From: a virus
Strand: one strand, 5' to 3'
Length of the DNA stretch: 31,516 nucleotides
Virus record (IMG/VR): IMGVR_UViG_3300036822_000281
Coordinates: 1-31,516 of that record
Shown here: piece after piece, positions 7,848 to 16,371 of the stretch
How positions within the stretch are numbered: position 1 is the stretch's first letter
Layout: each line of letters opens with the position of its first letter
Notes under the pieces: model-generated
The model's input: the letters and a program-made list of their open reading frames with translations, nothing else
Database searches by the model: none
What the model was told of the DNA's origin: nothing
Program-made: the position numbers and the translations under genes

Positions 7848-8354
7848 TTAAAGGCGAATTTTTGAAGAGATATTTCTCAACTGGTCGATACCGTTAACGC
7901 GTCGGATAAAGCGCTCAGTATCAATTTCGAATAATTCACGCCCGTCCTTGCTCTGCTTGTAATAGCGGAGCGCAATGTCTACGGTGATGGCGTTCTCACT
8001 CAGATTGTCCTTGCCACGCGCATCTGGGGTCACCGTGAAAACAAACCCTTCGATCTCTTCGATCGTCCCCATCGCCGTACCGTTACTGAGATACCCCTGG
8101 TAGGCAGTAAACCGACTTGTTGATCCACTGGTAAAACCAAACCGGGACAAGATATCAGTATCAATGCCATAAAATTTGACCTGGCAGGTTAACGCCTCCA
8201 TGCCATCATCCACCGGCGTCGGCGCATCCTGTGCGCCTGTGCGCAAATCGCCCTTGACGATACTCAGCGCGGGCGGCGTAAACTCATGCGCCCCTTCAAT
8301 GCGAATGCCTCCAGAAAAGAAGGTCCAGGCGCGTAATGTGTTTTTTGAACTCAT
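7848..8354 (-). CDS. FII: Major tail tube protein, P2 FII family
   Basis: The 168-residue protein has the features of contractile phage tube proteins of the P2 FII type: an early FFSGGIRIEGAHEFTPPAL segment, a repeated strand pattern, a central GMEALTCQVKFYG strand and a C-terminal ITVDIALRYYKQSKDG strand. It would stack as hexameric rings to form the inner DNA conduit. Its ATG overlaps the sheath stop as ATGA, so the two are coupled, as expected for partners needed in equal numbers. A strong terminator follows. Confidence 0.94.
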   Translation of the reverse strand: MSSKNTLRAWTFFSGGIRIEGAHEFTPPALSIVKGDLRTGAQDAPTPVDDGMEALTCQVKFYGIDTDILSRFGFTSGSTSRFTAYQGYLSNGTAMGTIEEIEGFVFTVTPDARGKDNLSENAITVDIALRYYKQSKDGRELFEIDTERFIRRVNGIDQLRNISSKIRL

Positions 8355-9814
8355 GCTTCCAGCTCCTCAAGGGCATAGTTGTTATTAACGCGAACCCGCA
8401 GACTAATGCGTTCAGTCGGGGATTTCGGCCCAAAATCGTAGTTGATATAAATCACCCCTGACGCTAACGATTCTGCGGTATTCAGTTCTTCATCCAGCCA
8501 GGAACGACCGCCGAAAATGGCACGCAGCCCCACGAGCTGGCGCATGTAGGCGTTGATTGTGCCGATGATGTCATCCGCGTTATCTTTATCGAGAGGCCGA
8601 TCAACGTAAGGCAACAGGGCTTCCTGAATGCTGTCTTCAATCACATCGGCGGTACGTCGGACCGACTCAAAGCGCCATTGCGGATCGGAGGTACACAGGC
8701 GGTTGCCCCAGTGTTTGAAGCCATCACGGCGAATAATGGTGCTGACGTTTTCCATGTTGAGCAGGTTGGCCTGACAGTTAGGCTCTCCCAGAATGAACTC
8801 ATCAACCTGTTCAACGCCGAGGATGTTGGCAATATCCTGGTTTGACTTGCTCCACCACCAACCTTTCTCGACGTCAATACGTGCACGCAGTCCAGCAGCC
8901 CGTGCCGAGTAAGGGCGAAACACAATCTCACCAGCTGCATTGGCAACGGATACACGTGGGCGCAGAAGCTCCGTGCGGGCACCGTACATTTGCCGACGCT
9001 GGACAACCTCTTGCGCCGTCGCCATCGACGTACAATCCACATAGTCCACTGCACGTAATTTGTTGGCCGCTGTTTCTAATGCCTTACCTACCGCATCATC
9101 TTCACTGAAACCGGTAGCAACCAGGATGCGCGGCTTATAGCCGGTGACAGATTCACTTTTCGACCATGCATCAATCCCACCCAGAATGGCCGCGCGTTGT
9201 TTGGCGGTTTCCGTTTCCTCTTCAACGCGAACCACAATCACAAGTCCCGTGGTTTGATCATTAATATCAACCATCGCCGCTTTCAGTGATCCGGCAACCC
9301 CAAGCTTGCTGACCTGTGAACTGCCAATGACCGCTACCGGCGTGTTAAGTGGAAACGGCTCATCTTCGCCCCCACTTAACAATACGGAGAACGGCGAGAC
9401 AATGCCGACCGCTGTCGTTTCCTCTACCTTAATCGCTGAGGTGGCCACTGCTTTCACCGCTGTAGCTACCTCTGAAGCTGTAGCCGTAATTTTTCCTTCA
9501 ATGTCACAACCCAGCGTTATCGACAACACACCGCCAGCATAGGCTGCGCTCGTAGGTATCACGACGGGTATTTTTGGATCAGGAATTCCCGCCACTGCCT
9601 TAATCGACAACGCATTACCGCCACGCCCTTGAACTGCTGCAGCAAAGTTCAGGACGTTGTCCAGCAAAGATGTACCTACGGCTACTGCCGCATAACTCCC
9701 TTTCGATGCATTAGGCGCGGTTCCCACCAGGCCAATAATGGCCGTTTGAATTGTGGTGACGGCCACCGTACCCGCCATCAACTCAATCGTCTCTACACCA
9801 TGTAATTCGGACAT
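8351..9814 (-). CDS. FI: Tail sheath protein, P2 FI-type
   Basis: The protein has 487 residues. It opens with SELHGVETIEL and an AIIGLVGTAP segment typical of contractile sheath N-terminal domains, has a subtilisin-like core with a PRILVATGFS strand, and ends in the conserved C-terminal domain (FESVRRTADVIEDSIQEAL, then YINYDFGPKSPTERISLRV). The sheath contracts to drive the tube through the envelope. The ATG at 9814 has GGAG five bases upstream; a longer frame begins earlier without such a signal. It follows a terminator and directly precedes the tube gene. Length is a little over the P2 protein, with an insertion of Ala/Val-rich sequence near residues 95-150. Confidence 0.95.
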   Translation of the reverse strand: MSELHGVETIELMAGTVAVTTIQTAIIGLVGTAPNASKGSYAAVAVGTSLLDNVLNFAAAVQGRGGNALSIKAVAGIPDPKIPVVIPTSAAYAGGVLSITLGCDIEGKITATASEVATAVKAVATSAIKVEETTAVGIVSPFSVLLSGGEDEPFPLNTPVAVIGSSQVSKLGVAGSLKAAMVDINDQTTGLVIVVRVEEETETAKQRAAILGGIDAWSKSESVTGYKPRILVATGFSEDDAVGKALETAANKLRAVDYVDCTSMATAQEVVQRRQMYGARTELLRPRVSVANAAGEIVFRPYSARAAGLRARIDVEKGWWWSKSNQDIANILGVEQVDEFILGEPNCQANLLNMENVSTIIRRDGFKHWGNRLCTSDPQWRFESVRRTADVIEDSIQEALLPYVDRPLDKDNADDIIGTINAYMRQLVGLRAIFGGRSWLDEELNTAESLASGVIYINYDFGPKSPTERISLRVRVNNNYALEELEA

Positions 9815-9828
9815 ATTTTCTCCAGGCA

Positions 9829-9855
9829 TAAAAAAACCGCCAATATCGGCGGTTT
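9829..9855 (-). terminator. Intrinsic terminator between fibre-assembly and sheath genes
   Basis: An 8-bp stem (9834-9841 with 9848-9855) is followed on the minus strand by a run of T (9836-9830). The plus strand also has a T-run after the hairpin (9860-9864), so it could act in both directions. It separates the baseplate/fibre block from the sheath/tube block. Confidence 0.75.
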
Positions 9856-9870
9856 GTTATTTTTACGGGA

Positions 9871-10416
9871 CTATAAAGAGGGAGGGTTTGGCCATGCAAT
9901 ATTAGGTATTTCACTTACATCAACATCCTGAACTTCCTGCACGTACTCCATCCACGAAATTAGAGATATCTTATTGGCATCGGTAATTATCCCCAGCATT
10001 AACTGAGTTTGCCAAGCTTGCGTCTTTTTATTCACGTCCGCAATTAGCCTTTCCTTTTGTAATTCTGCCTGCGCTTGTAGTTCGTCGGGGGTGTAAACAC
10101 GTTTGACAATGCTTTCACCGTCAAATACCCACGCGCCAGATATATCCGCGCGGCGGTTTGCCGTAGTATCCAACACTTCGGCCACGCTAAAACCAACTGG
10201 CCACAGGGTCGAGACATCATTGTTATCTGCAATGCTGCGGATAATGCCTTTGTCATCGTATGCAAACTTTATTGTGTCTGGTAAAAAACCCTTTTGACAG
10301 CCATACCATTCTGTTCCGTTTTCATCGTAGAGAAACATCGTATTGTGTTGATTGCGTAATTTCAGATGCTCGACAGTTTTTGGTTCACCTAACACGAAGT
10401 TCTTAAATATTTTCAT
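9871..10416 (-). CDS. Tail fibre assembly chaperone
   Basis: This 181-residue protein fits the Caudovirales tail-fibre assembly (Tfa/P2 gpG-like) family. Its N-terminal half carries the DENGTEWYGCQKGF and IKFAYDDKGIIRSI strands typical of such chaperones; then come an ISGAWVFDG element, a charged helix (QAQAELQKERL), and a C-terminal half resembling the widespread DUF-type end with SWMEYVQEVQDVDVS and WPNPP. It helps fold and trimerise the C-terminus of the neighbouring fibre and may stay bound to it. It starts 3 bp after the fibre stop, as usual for such pairs. Confidence 0.92.
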   Translation of the reverse strand: MKIFKNFVLGEPKTVEHLKLRNQHNTMFLYDENGTEWYGCQKGFLPDTIKFAYDDKGIIRSIADNNDVSTLWPVGFSVAEVLDTTANRRADISGAWVFDGESIVKRVYTPDELQAQAELQKERLIADVNKKTQAWQTQLMLGIITDANKISLISWMEYVQEVQDVDVSEIPNIAWPNPPSL

Positions 10417-10419
10417 TGA

Positions 10420-11919
10420 TTAACGTCCTATCGTGAGCCATTGACCATTTTTGTAAATCTGGATATAGCTCCAGAACAGGGACTCGGCAGAATAGTCACC
10501 GTCTCTGTTATCGAATCCAGTTAAAACAGTGTTGTCGTGATAAGTATAAATTCCTGTAGCTCCGTGTTGAGTCTCTGCTGTGTATCTGACGTTTTGAATA
10601 AAATTTTGGTTTACCCAATCATATGTTGCTCGAGAATTTAAATTATTAACCAACCAATCTCGCAGATAACCGCCCCACATCGTCCCCTCAATATTTCCAT
10701 CAGGATAGAGTTTTGAGCCGTTACCACCGCCAGCCCCCACTGTACTACCTGCGCTGAATGAGCCGTCATTGCGGAATTCATACCAGCCGTCAGCGCCACC
10801 ATTGGCAACATGAATACCTAAGTAGTGGTGCTGCCCCTTGCGCTCTTGCTGGTACAAGTCAGCAAACAAATTCCCGGCACCCTGTATTCTCATACCGTTA
10901 GTTTGTATTTCATTATTACCAATATCTTGAAAACCACGTTTCGTAATAAAGTCTTTACCGTTTACATTAAGTGTTTGCTCAATGGTTGTATCCTTTCCAA
11001 CGTACAAACCTTCGGTTACATTTAATGCTTTAATAGTATCGCCATCTTTGTAGACAAAACGTTTATCGGCCTCCCCTTTACTCCATGCCCCAACGTCGCT
11101 TGCAGTAGGTTTATAATCAGTCGTGTAGATTCGACTCCATTTCACTCCATTTACAGGTACGCTTGACGATCCAACATACGCTGCACCATTTCCTGATACG
11201 GCAATATATCCTGTTGACGGACCAGCATCACATGGCAGACTAACGACACCCGTGGCAATATTCCCTGTAATTGGCGGACCATTAACTGAAGACGCATTAA
11301 CACGATAAAATTGCGCGATATTACTGTATGCATTATCTTTGCTGTGAGGCCCATCCCCCAGACCAAAAGCACCGACCTGCATTACATTCCCATCGGCAAT
11401 TCCGACGTCCTTTATTGCTGCTGTACCTAGCTCAAGATTTTTACGCGATTTTACTTTATCTTTTACATCAGAAAGATTTGCATCCTGGCGTAAGAATAAA
11501 CCCTCTCCGGTTGCAACATTTAACGTTACGTTATCAGTCTCTGAGACAGCAAGACGGAATTGCATTACGATACTGACACCATTAGTGGGCTTATCAAAGG
11601 TCGCGCAGTTAGCAATTGCGTACAGCTCGCCTTTGTCTGTCAACAGGCCAATCTCACGCACTGTGAAACCACCCACGTTCGCTGGAATGACTAACTGCGC
11701 AATAATTTGATTAGGTTGGTCGGTTGATACCGTTAAATCTGAAATGCTGTTGCGATAGACTTCATGAACCAATGCTGTACGAGCTGGGTCGGGTATCTGA
11801 GCCTGGCCGTTACCGTCACCCACGACAAACTTAACAAGCGTTATCTTTGTGCCATTAGCTATCGCTGCCGCCTCCAACGCCTTACCGGTATTGGTGAGTA
11901 TTGCGTAATAATCTGCCAT
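10420..11919 (-). CDS. H: Tail fibre protein, P2 gpH-like
   Basis: This fibre protein has 499 residues. Residues 1-150 match the P2-type fibre N-terminal domain (phage_fiber_2/DUF3751 type): ADYYAILTNTGKALEAAA, then LVKFVVGDGNG and VREIGLLTDKGELYAIAN. The middle carries short beta repeats (ASDVGAWSKGEADKRFVYKDGD) and the C-terminus has the FWSYIQIYKNGQWLTIG ending seen in many fibres, likely the receptor-binding tip. It is flanked by gpI and a fibre-assembly gene, as in P2 (I-H-G). The ATG shares its A with the TGA of gpI. The phage therefore has two unrelated adhesins, this one and the esterase-type protein at 1178-3865. Confidence 0.93.
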   Translation of the reverse strand: MADYYAILTNTGKALEAAAIANGTKITLVKFVVGDGNGQAQIPDPARTALVHEVYRNSISDLTVSTDQPNQIIAQLVIPANVGGFTVREIGLLTDKGELYAIANCATFDKPTNGVSIVMQFRLAVSETDNVTLNVATGEGLFLRQDANLSDVKDKVKSRKNLELGTAAIKDVGIADGNVMQVGAFGLGDGPHSKDNAYSNIAQFYRVNASSVNGPPITGNIATGVVSLPCDAGPSTGYIAVSGNGAAYVGSSSVPVNGVKWSRIYTTDYKPTASDVGAWSKGEADKRFVYKDGDTIKALNVTEGLYVGKDTTIEQTLNVNGKDFITKRGFQDIGNNEIQTNGMRIQGAGNLFADLYQQERKGQHHYLGIHVANGGADGWYEFRNDGSFSAGSTVGAGGGNGSKLYPDGNIEGTMWGGYLRDWLVNNLNSRATYDWVNQNFIQNVRYTAETQHGATGIYTYHDNTVLTGFDNRDGDYSAESLFWSYIQIYKNGQWLTIGR

Positions 11920-12473
11920 CAGGCCTCCCCTGCAAAAATATCAATATCAAAATGCGCGGTAACAGCACCGGCCATGAAATAAGTACCAGTAGCCCCCACA
12001 TCCGCAATCACATCAATGGTGGTCAATGCGCTACGCAGGTTTTTACTGCCCTCCACCAACCGTTCTATTTGGTCGTAAAGGTCACTGGAGATCGGTGGCG
12101 CTGTGTAAACTTCAACCCGAAAAGTATAGGGTTCGCGTTTCGGCGACTCCTGCCACCACTCAATAATCGTTGTGGGAAGCCCCACGGATCTTAGCGCTCG
12201 TCGAACAGCGCCAGCTGTTCCCCGATGTTGGTGAACATAAGCGGCATCCTTGATGACCTGCCGTTTCTTATTTTCATCCCACACAGGGTCCCAATAATCC
12301 ACCGCATATTCCCAAGCCAGCCAGGGCAACAGATGAACAGGGCAATCATCGGGATTTTTAACATCCCTGGCGATATTAGCGGGAACGGCAATGATCGCTT
12401 CCACAGTCGCTCGCTCCAGCGCACGCTCTGCCGGTATTGCATTGGAAGGGAGCAACGTTTTAAACATCGGCAT
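11919..12473 (-). CDS. I: Tail protein I, P2 gpI family baseplate wedge
   Basis: The protein has 184 residues and the gpI family marks: a LLPSNAIPAERALERA start, CPVHLLPWLAWEYAVDYWDP in the middle, and an HRGTAGAVRRALRSVG helix-turn before the C-terminal strands. gpI joins the baseplate wedge to the fibre gpH. A GGGAG element precedes two possible ATGs, at 12473 and 12467; the second has the better spacing (8 bases). The gene overlaps the end of J by 14 bp and the start of H by 1 base. Confidence 0.94.
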   Translation of the reverse strand: MPMFKTLLPSNAIPAERALERATVEAIIAVPANIARDVKNPDDCPVHLLPWLAWEYAVDYWDPVWDENKKRQVIKDAAYVHQHRGTAGAVRRALRSVGLPTTIIEWWQESPKREPYTFRVEVYTAPPISSDLYDQIERLVEGSKNLRSALTTIDVIADVGATGTYFMAGAVTAHFDIDIFAGEA

Positions 12474-13380
12474 TGCTCCCTGTACTGCGCGTCAATATAG
12501 GGGCAGCACAAAATGGTGCGGCCCCCATTGCACGCTCTATATCAGCCACCGGTTTAGTCAACCGGACACGCGTCACGCCAGATTGCTGTAATGCTGCATA
12601 AATAGCGGATAAAGGCACGACACCGCCGATTCGCTTTGCCAGCGCCAAATAGTTGATATACGTCTCTTTCGCATTATTGAAGACGGTTTCAGCATCCGGA
12701 CCGTCAGGTATTTCCAAATCGGCCTCAGTTTCGAAGCGGGTTAATGTGGCGCTTTTCACCTGAACATAATCAGTCAGTGGCCGTTTTTCATCTTCGCTCA
12801 ACACGCCTGAAACTTTCGCAAGCAATGCCGTCGGTGCGATCCCATCCCCAGTACGCGACAAAACATACACGTCCACTTCACCAGGACGACTATGCGTTTT
12901 AGGTCCGTACCCTTCCGCATCTAACACATCAGGATCAGCGGATTTAGCATGGAACCGGTAAGCATTGCGTGAACCGGCTGTATTCAATTGTGACCAGGAC
13001 AACTGGATGCGTTCACGATAGGCATCGTCATTTTCCATCACCGCTTCAATCGGCGGTACCGCATCGGGTTCTGCCGGTGTGATAATCAGCCTGGCAACAT
13101 TGAAACCTGCACCAATCTGGTCAAGATCATTGCCTTTGGCACTGGCAAGGAATACCGCACGCACCGCGTCATTCACACGTTGCAACAACAACGTGATCTG
13201 ATAAGCATTGATCTCCCCTTGCTTGAACACCGGATCAGATTCCACCAGCGCATCAAATTCCGGGTCCAGTTCGCGCAAGCGGGTTAGCCACTGCGAAAAT
13301 ATGGCGCTGGGGTCTGGAACCTGAACCGCGTCCGGGACCGGCAGCGCGGACAGATTGATGATGTTAGGGCTGGTTGCCAT
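12460..13380 (-). CDS. J: Baseplate J protein, P2 gpJ family
   Basis: The protein has 306 residues and is a baseplate J/gp47-like wedge component. Family marks are the LTRLRELDPEFDALVESDPVFK start, an ANDAVRAVFLASAKGNDLDQIGAGF-like segment near residues 70-95, the SWSQLNTAGSRNAYRFHAKSA motif near 155, and the repeated beta domains ending in IRMTKP-like RVRLTKP. Translation probably starts at ATG 13380, which overlaps the W gene by 17 bp; a frame extending 6 codons upstream exists. Order V-W-J-I is that of P2. Confidence 0.93.
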   Translation of the reverse strand: MATSPNIINLSALPVPDAVQVPDPSAIFSQWLTRLRELDPEFDALVESDPVFKQGEINAYQITLLLQRVNDAVRAVFLASAKGNDLDQIGAGFNVARLIITPAEPDAVPPIEAVMENDDAYRERIQLSWSQLNTAGSRNAYRFHAKSADPDVLDAEGYGPKTHSRPGEVDVYVLSRTGDGIAPTALLAKVSGVLSEDEKRPLTDYVQVKSATLTRFETEADLEIPDGPDAETVFNNAKETYINYLALAKRIGGVVPLSAIYAALQQSGVTRVRLTKPVADIERAMGAAPFCAAPILTRSTGSNADV

Positions 13381-13714
13381 AGAGTTGAATCCCATCAAGT
13401 GTTAAGGGTTTGCCGGTTTCGGTATTCACGCCTTCAATGGTCAGTGTTGTGACGCACTGGCTCTGGAAACTGACAGAAATGCGTTTTACTTTAAGCCGGG
13501 GTTCCCAGCGGGCCAGCGCCGATGCACTAGCCGCAATGATCCGTACACGGGTCAATTCGTCCTGGGGGTTATCCACCAGCGCCGGTAAGTCACTCCCGTA
13601 ATCACGCAACAAAACCCGGCTTTTTTTTGGGGTGGTGAGAATATCGGTGATTGACTGGCGCAGATGCGCATCACCGGACAACCGCTTGCCGTCACCGGCA
13701 TTCACTCCCTGCAT
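13364..13714 (-). CDS. W: Baseplate wedge protein W, P2 gpW/T4 gp25 family
   Basis: The protein has 116 residues. It has the gp25-like lysozyme-related fold pattern: HLRQSITDILTTPKKSRVLLRDYGSDLPALVD, with the PKKSR and RDYGS elements that are near-invariant in the family, followed by a helix rich in Ala and a final strand. It belongs to the conserved wedge of contractile baseplates together with J and I. The ATG at 13714 has a GGGGG element four bases upstream. A terminator lies between it and gpV. Not to be confused with the lambda-type gpW head joiner at 19911-20126. Confidence 0.93.
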   Translation of the reverse strand: MQGVNAGDGKRLSGDAHLRQSITDILTTPKKSRVLLRDYGSDLPALVDNPQDELTRVRIIAASASALARWEPRLKVKRISVSFQSQCVTTLTIEGVNTETGKPLTLDGIQLYGNQP

Positions 13715-13726
13715 AAAACCCCCATA

Positions 13727-13750
13727 ATAAAAAACCCGCTCTGAGCGGGT
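13727..13750 (-). terminator. Intrinsic terminator between V and W genes
   Basis: A perfect 7-bp stem (13734-13740 with 13744-13750, 3-base loop) is followed by a run of six T on the minus strand. It begins at the gpV stop codon and ends before the W ribosome-binding site. Confidence 0.8.
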
Positions 13751-14367
13751 TACATTTGGTTATTAGGCTTATCCGTGTCGCCACCGTGCGGATCGGGGTG
13801 GGTGTGCATGTTGAAAATCTCACGGACCCGGCTGAGCGTGCTTTTGCCGTCGGAAATGTTTCCCGTAGCGGACAGATCACCGGTAACAGCCGTATCCGCT
13901 TTCAGCTCCGTTTTCCCTTTCACTGTCAGCGTATCCGTTATCTCTACCGGGCCGCGCAGCGTCCCCTTGCCGATAATTTCATAAGTGCCACCGTCGGAAA
14001 TAATGATTTTTAATGCGTGAGCGTCGCGGTCATAGCGGATCTCTGTGCCATCGCTGTAACGCGTGATGTGCTCACTTTCACTGCCCTCTGGCACCGGCAT
14101 TGCGCCCGTATTCCAGCCGGGGAACACCCGGCCATTATTCAGATCACCCGCCTCACTGATCACCGTGACCGCATCACCCACCGCAAACGGGTTGGAGTCC
14201 GCCCGGTTAGCACCGGAAAACCCCTGACACAACGGTAGCCAGGTCGTGACAATATCCCCAAGCGCAACACGGCACTTGGGGATTTTTCCCGGCTGTATAG
14301 CCTGAATAACGCCACGGCGGATCATATTACTGAGGCGTTGCTGTAATTCACTCAGTACCTGTTCCAT
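13750..14367 (-). CDS. V: Baseplate spike protein V, P2 gpV family
   Basis: The protein has 205 residues. Residues 15-90 form an OB-fold-like domain with the typical VALGDIVTTWLPLCQGFSG segment; residues about 95-185 are repeating short strands of the triple-stranded beta-helix (GTYEIIG, VEITDTLTVKGK, TAVTGDLSATG); the tip holds HTHPDPHGG, with the HxH motif that binds an iron ion in P2 gpV and phi92 spikes. The trimer pierces the outer membrane when the sheath contracts. The start overlaps the previous gene by 20 bp. It is the first P2-type gene of the late operon. Confidence 0.95.
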   Translation of the reverse strand: MEQVLSELQQRLSNMIRRGVIQAIQPGKIPKCRVALGDIVTTWLPLCQGFSGANRADSNPFAVGDAVTVISEAGDLNNGRVFPGWNTGAMPVPEGSESEHITRYSDGTEIRYDRDAHALKIIISDGGTYEIIGKGTLRGPVEITDTLTVKGKTELKADTAVTGDLSATGNISDGKSTLSRVREIFNMHTHPDPHGGDTDKPNNQM

Positions 14368-14911
14368 CGTCTTTAGCCTTGTAAATCAGGTGATAATCAT
14401 TGACGTGAGCTGTACCAACATCAGGAGAGAGGCCAAGATAAACCGCTTTCAATGGAACACCGGTAGAGGCAAACGGGTCGGTCCCCATCGCGGCCCCTTG
14501 GCTGTACTTCACCGAACGGACAATGTAGTCATCCAGCGCCGGGTCGAAAGCGTCCACCGAAGAAGAAAGCAGTTCTGCAGGCGAAAGGCCGTCCATGTCG
14601 AAGGTCCTCTCATCGATCCATTGGCTGATATCTGCAGCTGCAGTAGCCGCATATATAGAGGGTTTCTCGATATCGACGGTCGCGGACTTGTTCACCACAA
14701 TGAACAACTCGCAATCAAGGGACACATTCAACTGACCATTGCTGCCGTCGGCACGATCCCAGCCATGAATCGCTAAAAATACGGCGGGAGTTTTCAGGGA
14801 AAGTTTGGTATCCGATTCAGGGTAGCTGTCAGCCTCACGAACCCAGGCAATAGAACGTAGCGCACGGACTACCGCGTCATGGTATCCAGCTATAGAGATA
14901 GGAGTTGGCAT
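14348..14911 (-). CDS. Putative tail terminator / head-tail completion protein
   Basis: The protein has 187 residues. The sequence shows a short N-terminal helix, an AVFLAIHGWDRADG strand, and a LDCELFIVVNK strand near residue 65, followed by helices and a C-terminal AVYLGLSPDVG strand, like small alpha/beta tail-terminator proteins. I cannot name the family. Position after a Z-like gene matches lambda U and therefore suggests the tail terminator/adaptor at the head-tail joint. Its last 20 bp overlap the P2-like gpV gene, so the lambda-like to P2-like junction falls here. Function is inferred from position. Confidence 0.8.
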   Translation of the reverse strand: MPTPISIAGYHDAVVRALRSIAWVREADSYPESDTKLSLKTPAVFLAIHGWDRADGSNGQLNVSLDCELFIVVNKSATVDIEKPSIYAATAAADISQWIDERTFDMDGLSPAELLSSSVDAFDPALDDYIVRSVKYSQGAAMGTDPFASTGVPLKAVYLGLSPDVGTAHVNDYHLIYKAKDDGTGTE

Positions 14912-14921
14912 AATATCCTCT

Positions 14922-15584
14922 TCAACTGCTCACGTTGATACGAGCCTTGATCCGGCCTTTAATATCGGTCTGGAAATGCTGAAAGAAAATTGCGGCCACA
15001 TCGTCAAACGCGTTGTCCTCGATGTAGTTCAGCATCGGCTCATAAATGTCGATCTCAGCCTCTTTTGTTCGCCGCGTTGCCGGGTCGCGAATGACCACCG
15101 TTCGCCGACCTTCCCGTTTGCTACGCGACACTTCTCCATTTTCAAACGTTTTTCCCGCCAACAACTTGCCCTGCGGTTCAAAACCGGCATCGCCGCGCTT
15201 TCGCCGGGAAGGGGAAAAGCGGCCGGTTTTCGGGTCGCGTTTGTCATGATGGGGAAGGATACGGCCACGAATGCGCCCTTTCAGGTCCTTCACTTTTATG
15301 GCGTTCAGGCCAAACCACAATTTCCCCTCATCAAGCGTGGCACCTCGTGATAAACGAAAAGACAGAAGGCGCTTGCGAACCATCGCCATACTGCGGGGAG
15401 CGATGCCGGTCTTTAAGTCTGCCATCGCCCGCTTGCGTACAGTGACTGCCGTGCGCTTGAGCGCCCGCGAATAGGCCATCATGTATTGCTTATGATTTGC
15501 CCCTGCCGCTATCGCGATATCCCGCAAAACGTCGGTATCAATATCGATCGGCAAATTGCGCTGTATCCTGCCCGCTCTGGCCAT
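14922..15584 (-). CDS. Minor tail protein Z-like
   Basis: The protein has 220 residues, very basic, with many Arg and Lys (RGRIRGRILPHHDKRDPKTGRF, and RSKREGRRTVVIRD). It matches the prophage minor tail protein Z (lambda gpZ-like) pattern: a helical start (IDTDVLRDIAIAAGANHKQYM), a KRTAVTVRKRAMADLKTG segment, and a C-terminal helix (VAAIFFQHFQTDIKGRIKARI). Lambda gpZ helps to join head and tail and position the DNA end. The chosen ATG is one base after the stop of the FII-like gene. Confidence 0.8.
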   Translation of the reverse strand: MARAGRIQRNLPIDIDTDVLRDIAIAAGANHKQYMMAYSRALKRTAVTVRKRAMADLKTGIAPRSMAMVRKRLLSFRLSRGATLDEGKLWFGLNAIKVKDLKGRIRGRILPHHDKRDPKTGRFSPSRRKRGDAGFEPQGKLLAGKTFENGEVSRSKREGRRTVVIRDPATRRTKEAEIDIYEPMLNYIEDNAFDDVAAIFFQHFQTDIKGRIKARINVSS

Positions 15585-15585
15585 A

Positions 15586-15945
15586 TCATTTGCTCCACCC
15601 ATTAATCACCGGCGCAGGCTCTCCGGGTTCACCGTTCGCCAACGTGATACGGGTCCGGCCCGCTTCGTTAGCGCCAATATGCGTCACCCAAAACACCTCT
15701 TCCCCCACTACAACACGGTCACGCTTTGACAAGCCGGAAATGTCGGCGGTGTAGGTGCTGATGGCCGGAGCGGTATCATTGATCTCGCCACCGCCAGGAA
15801 TATTCACCGGGGAATCCGGACTTTCGAAAATCGCCACCACAGGCCGAACAACGCCACCGATGAACAATTTCACCGGGGACGCCTCGGCAAAGTAGCGGTC
15901 CACCTTCTGATCCGCCCGGCGGAGTCGTTCAGTGAACCGGGACAT
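15586..15945 (-). CDS. Head-tail joining protein, FII/Gifsy-2-like
   Basis: The protein has 119 residues. It has a short N-terminal helix (FTERLRRADQKVDRYF), then a beta-barrel-like domain with PVVAIFESPD, DISGLSKRDRVVVGEEVFWVTHIG, and a final short strand. This resembles the lambda FII / Gifsy-2 prophage protein group, which caps the portal ring and stops DNA leakage before the tail attaches. The ATG shares its A with the TAA of the DUF2190 gene. Called by resemblance and by gene order (capsid, DUF2190, this, Z-like). Confidence 0.72.
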   Translation of the reverse strand: MSRFTERLRRADQKVDRYFAEASPVKLFIGGVVRPVVAIFESPDSPVNIPGGGEINDTAPAISTYTADISGLSKRDRVVVGEEVFWVTHIGANEAGRTRITLANGEPGEPAPVINGWSK

Positions 15946-16295
15946 TAGTAACCCAACCGGACCGGGGCTGACTCCTGACCTGCCTCTCCATCACTCCAGG
16001 CACTACCGGCAAAAGGATGTGCGACTGCCGGTGTAGCACCATCGTCCGCTTTAGCGGTCAGCGCCCCCGAGGCGTCCAGGTACAACTTTTCGCCTGCTTT
16101 CCAGGTTTCATCTGCCAATTTCGGTACCACAAAGACACCGACCATATGCAAAACGCCCCACAAACCTACCGGGATGTCATTATGTGCGATGCCAACCAGC
16201 GCACCTGCAGCCACCGGTTGACCTGACGCGATCAAGGTTTCGGCGGTATTTTTCCAGTCCAGCGTGGTGCCATCCTGCTGTAAATTCGTTGCCAT
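15945..16295 (-). CDS. DUF2190 family capsid-associated protein
   Basis: The protein has 117 residues. It is rich in Gly and Ala and resembles the DUF2190 family found beside phage capsid genes: IASGQPVAAGALVGIA, then VGLWGVLHMVGVFVVPK, WKAGEKLYLDASGALTA, and a C-terminal AGSAWSDGEAGQESAPVRL. Members are thought to decorate the capsid. A GGAG lies nine bases before ATG 16295; a second in-frame ATG two codons upstream is closer to that element and is less likely. It follows a stem-loop after the capsid gene. Confidence 0.88.
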   Translation of the reverse strand: MATNLQQDGTTLDWKNTAETLIASGQPVAAGALVGIAHNDIPVGLWGVLHMVGVFVVPKLADETWKAGEKLYLDASGALTAKADDGATPAVAHPFAGSAWSDGEAGQESAPVRLGY

Positions 16296-16315
16296 AATCA
16301 TTTTCTCCAGAAAGT

Positions 16316-16339
16316 AAAACGGGTGGCCATTGCCACCCG
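16316..16339 (-). terminator. Hairpin/weak terminator after the capsid gene
   Basis: A perfect 8-bp GC-rich stem (16320-16327 with 16332-16339, 4-base loop) is followed by TTTTACTTTC on the minus strand. The T-run is short, so it may be a partial terminator or a 3' stabiliser for capsid mRNA. Confidence 0.6.
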
Positions 16340-16371
16340 CTGGGTAAAGAAACTGCAATGCTGACTCGCTA

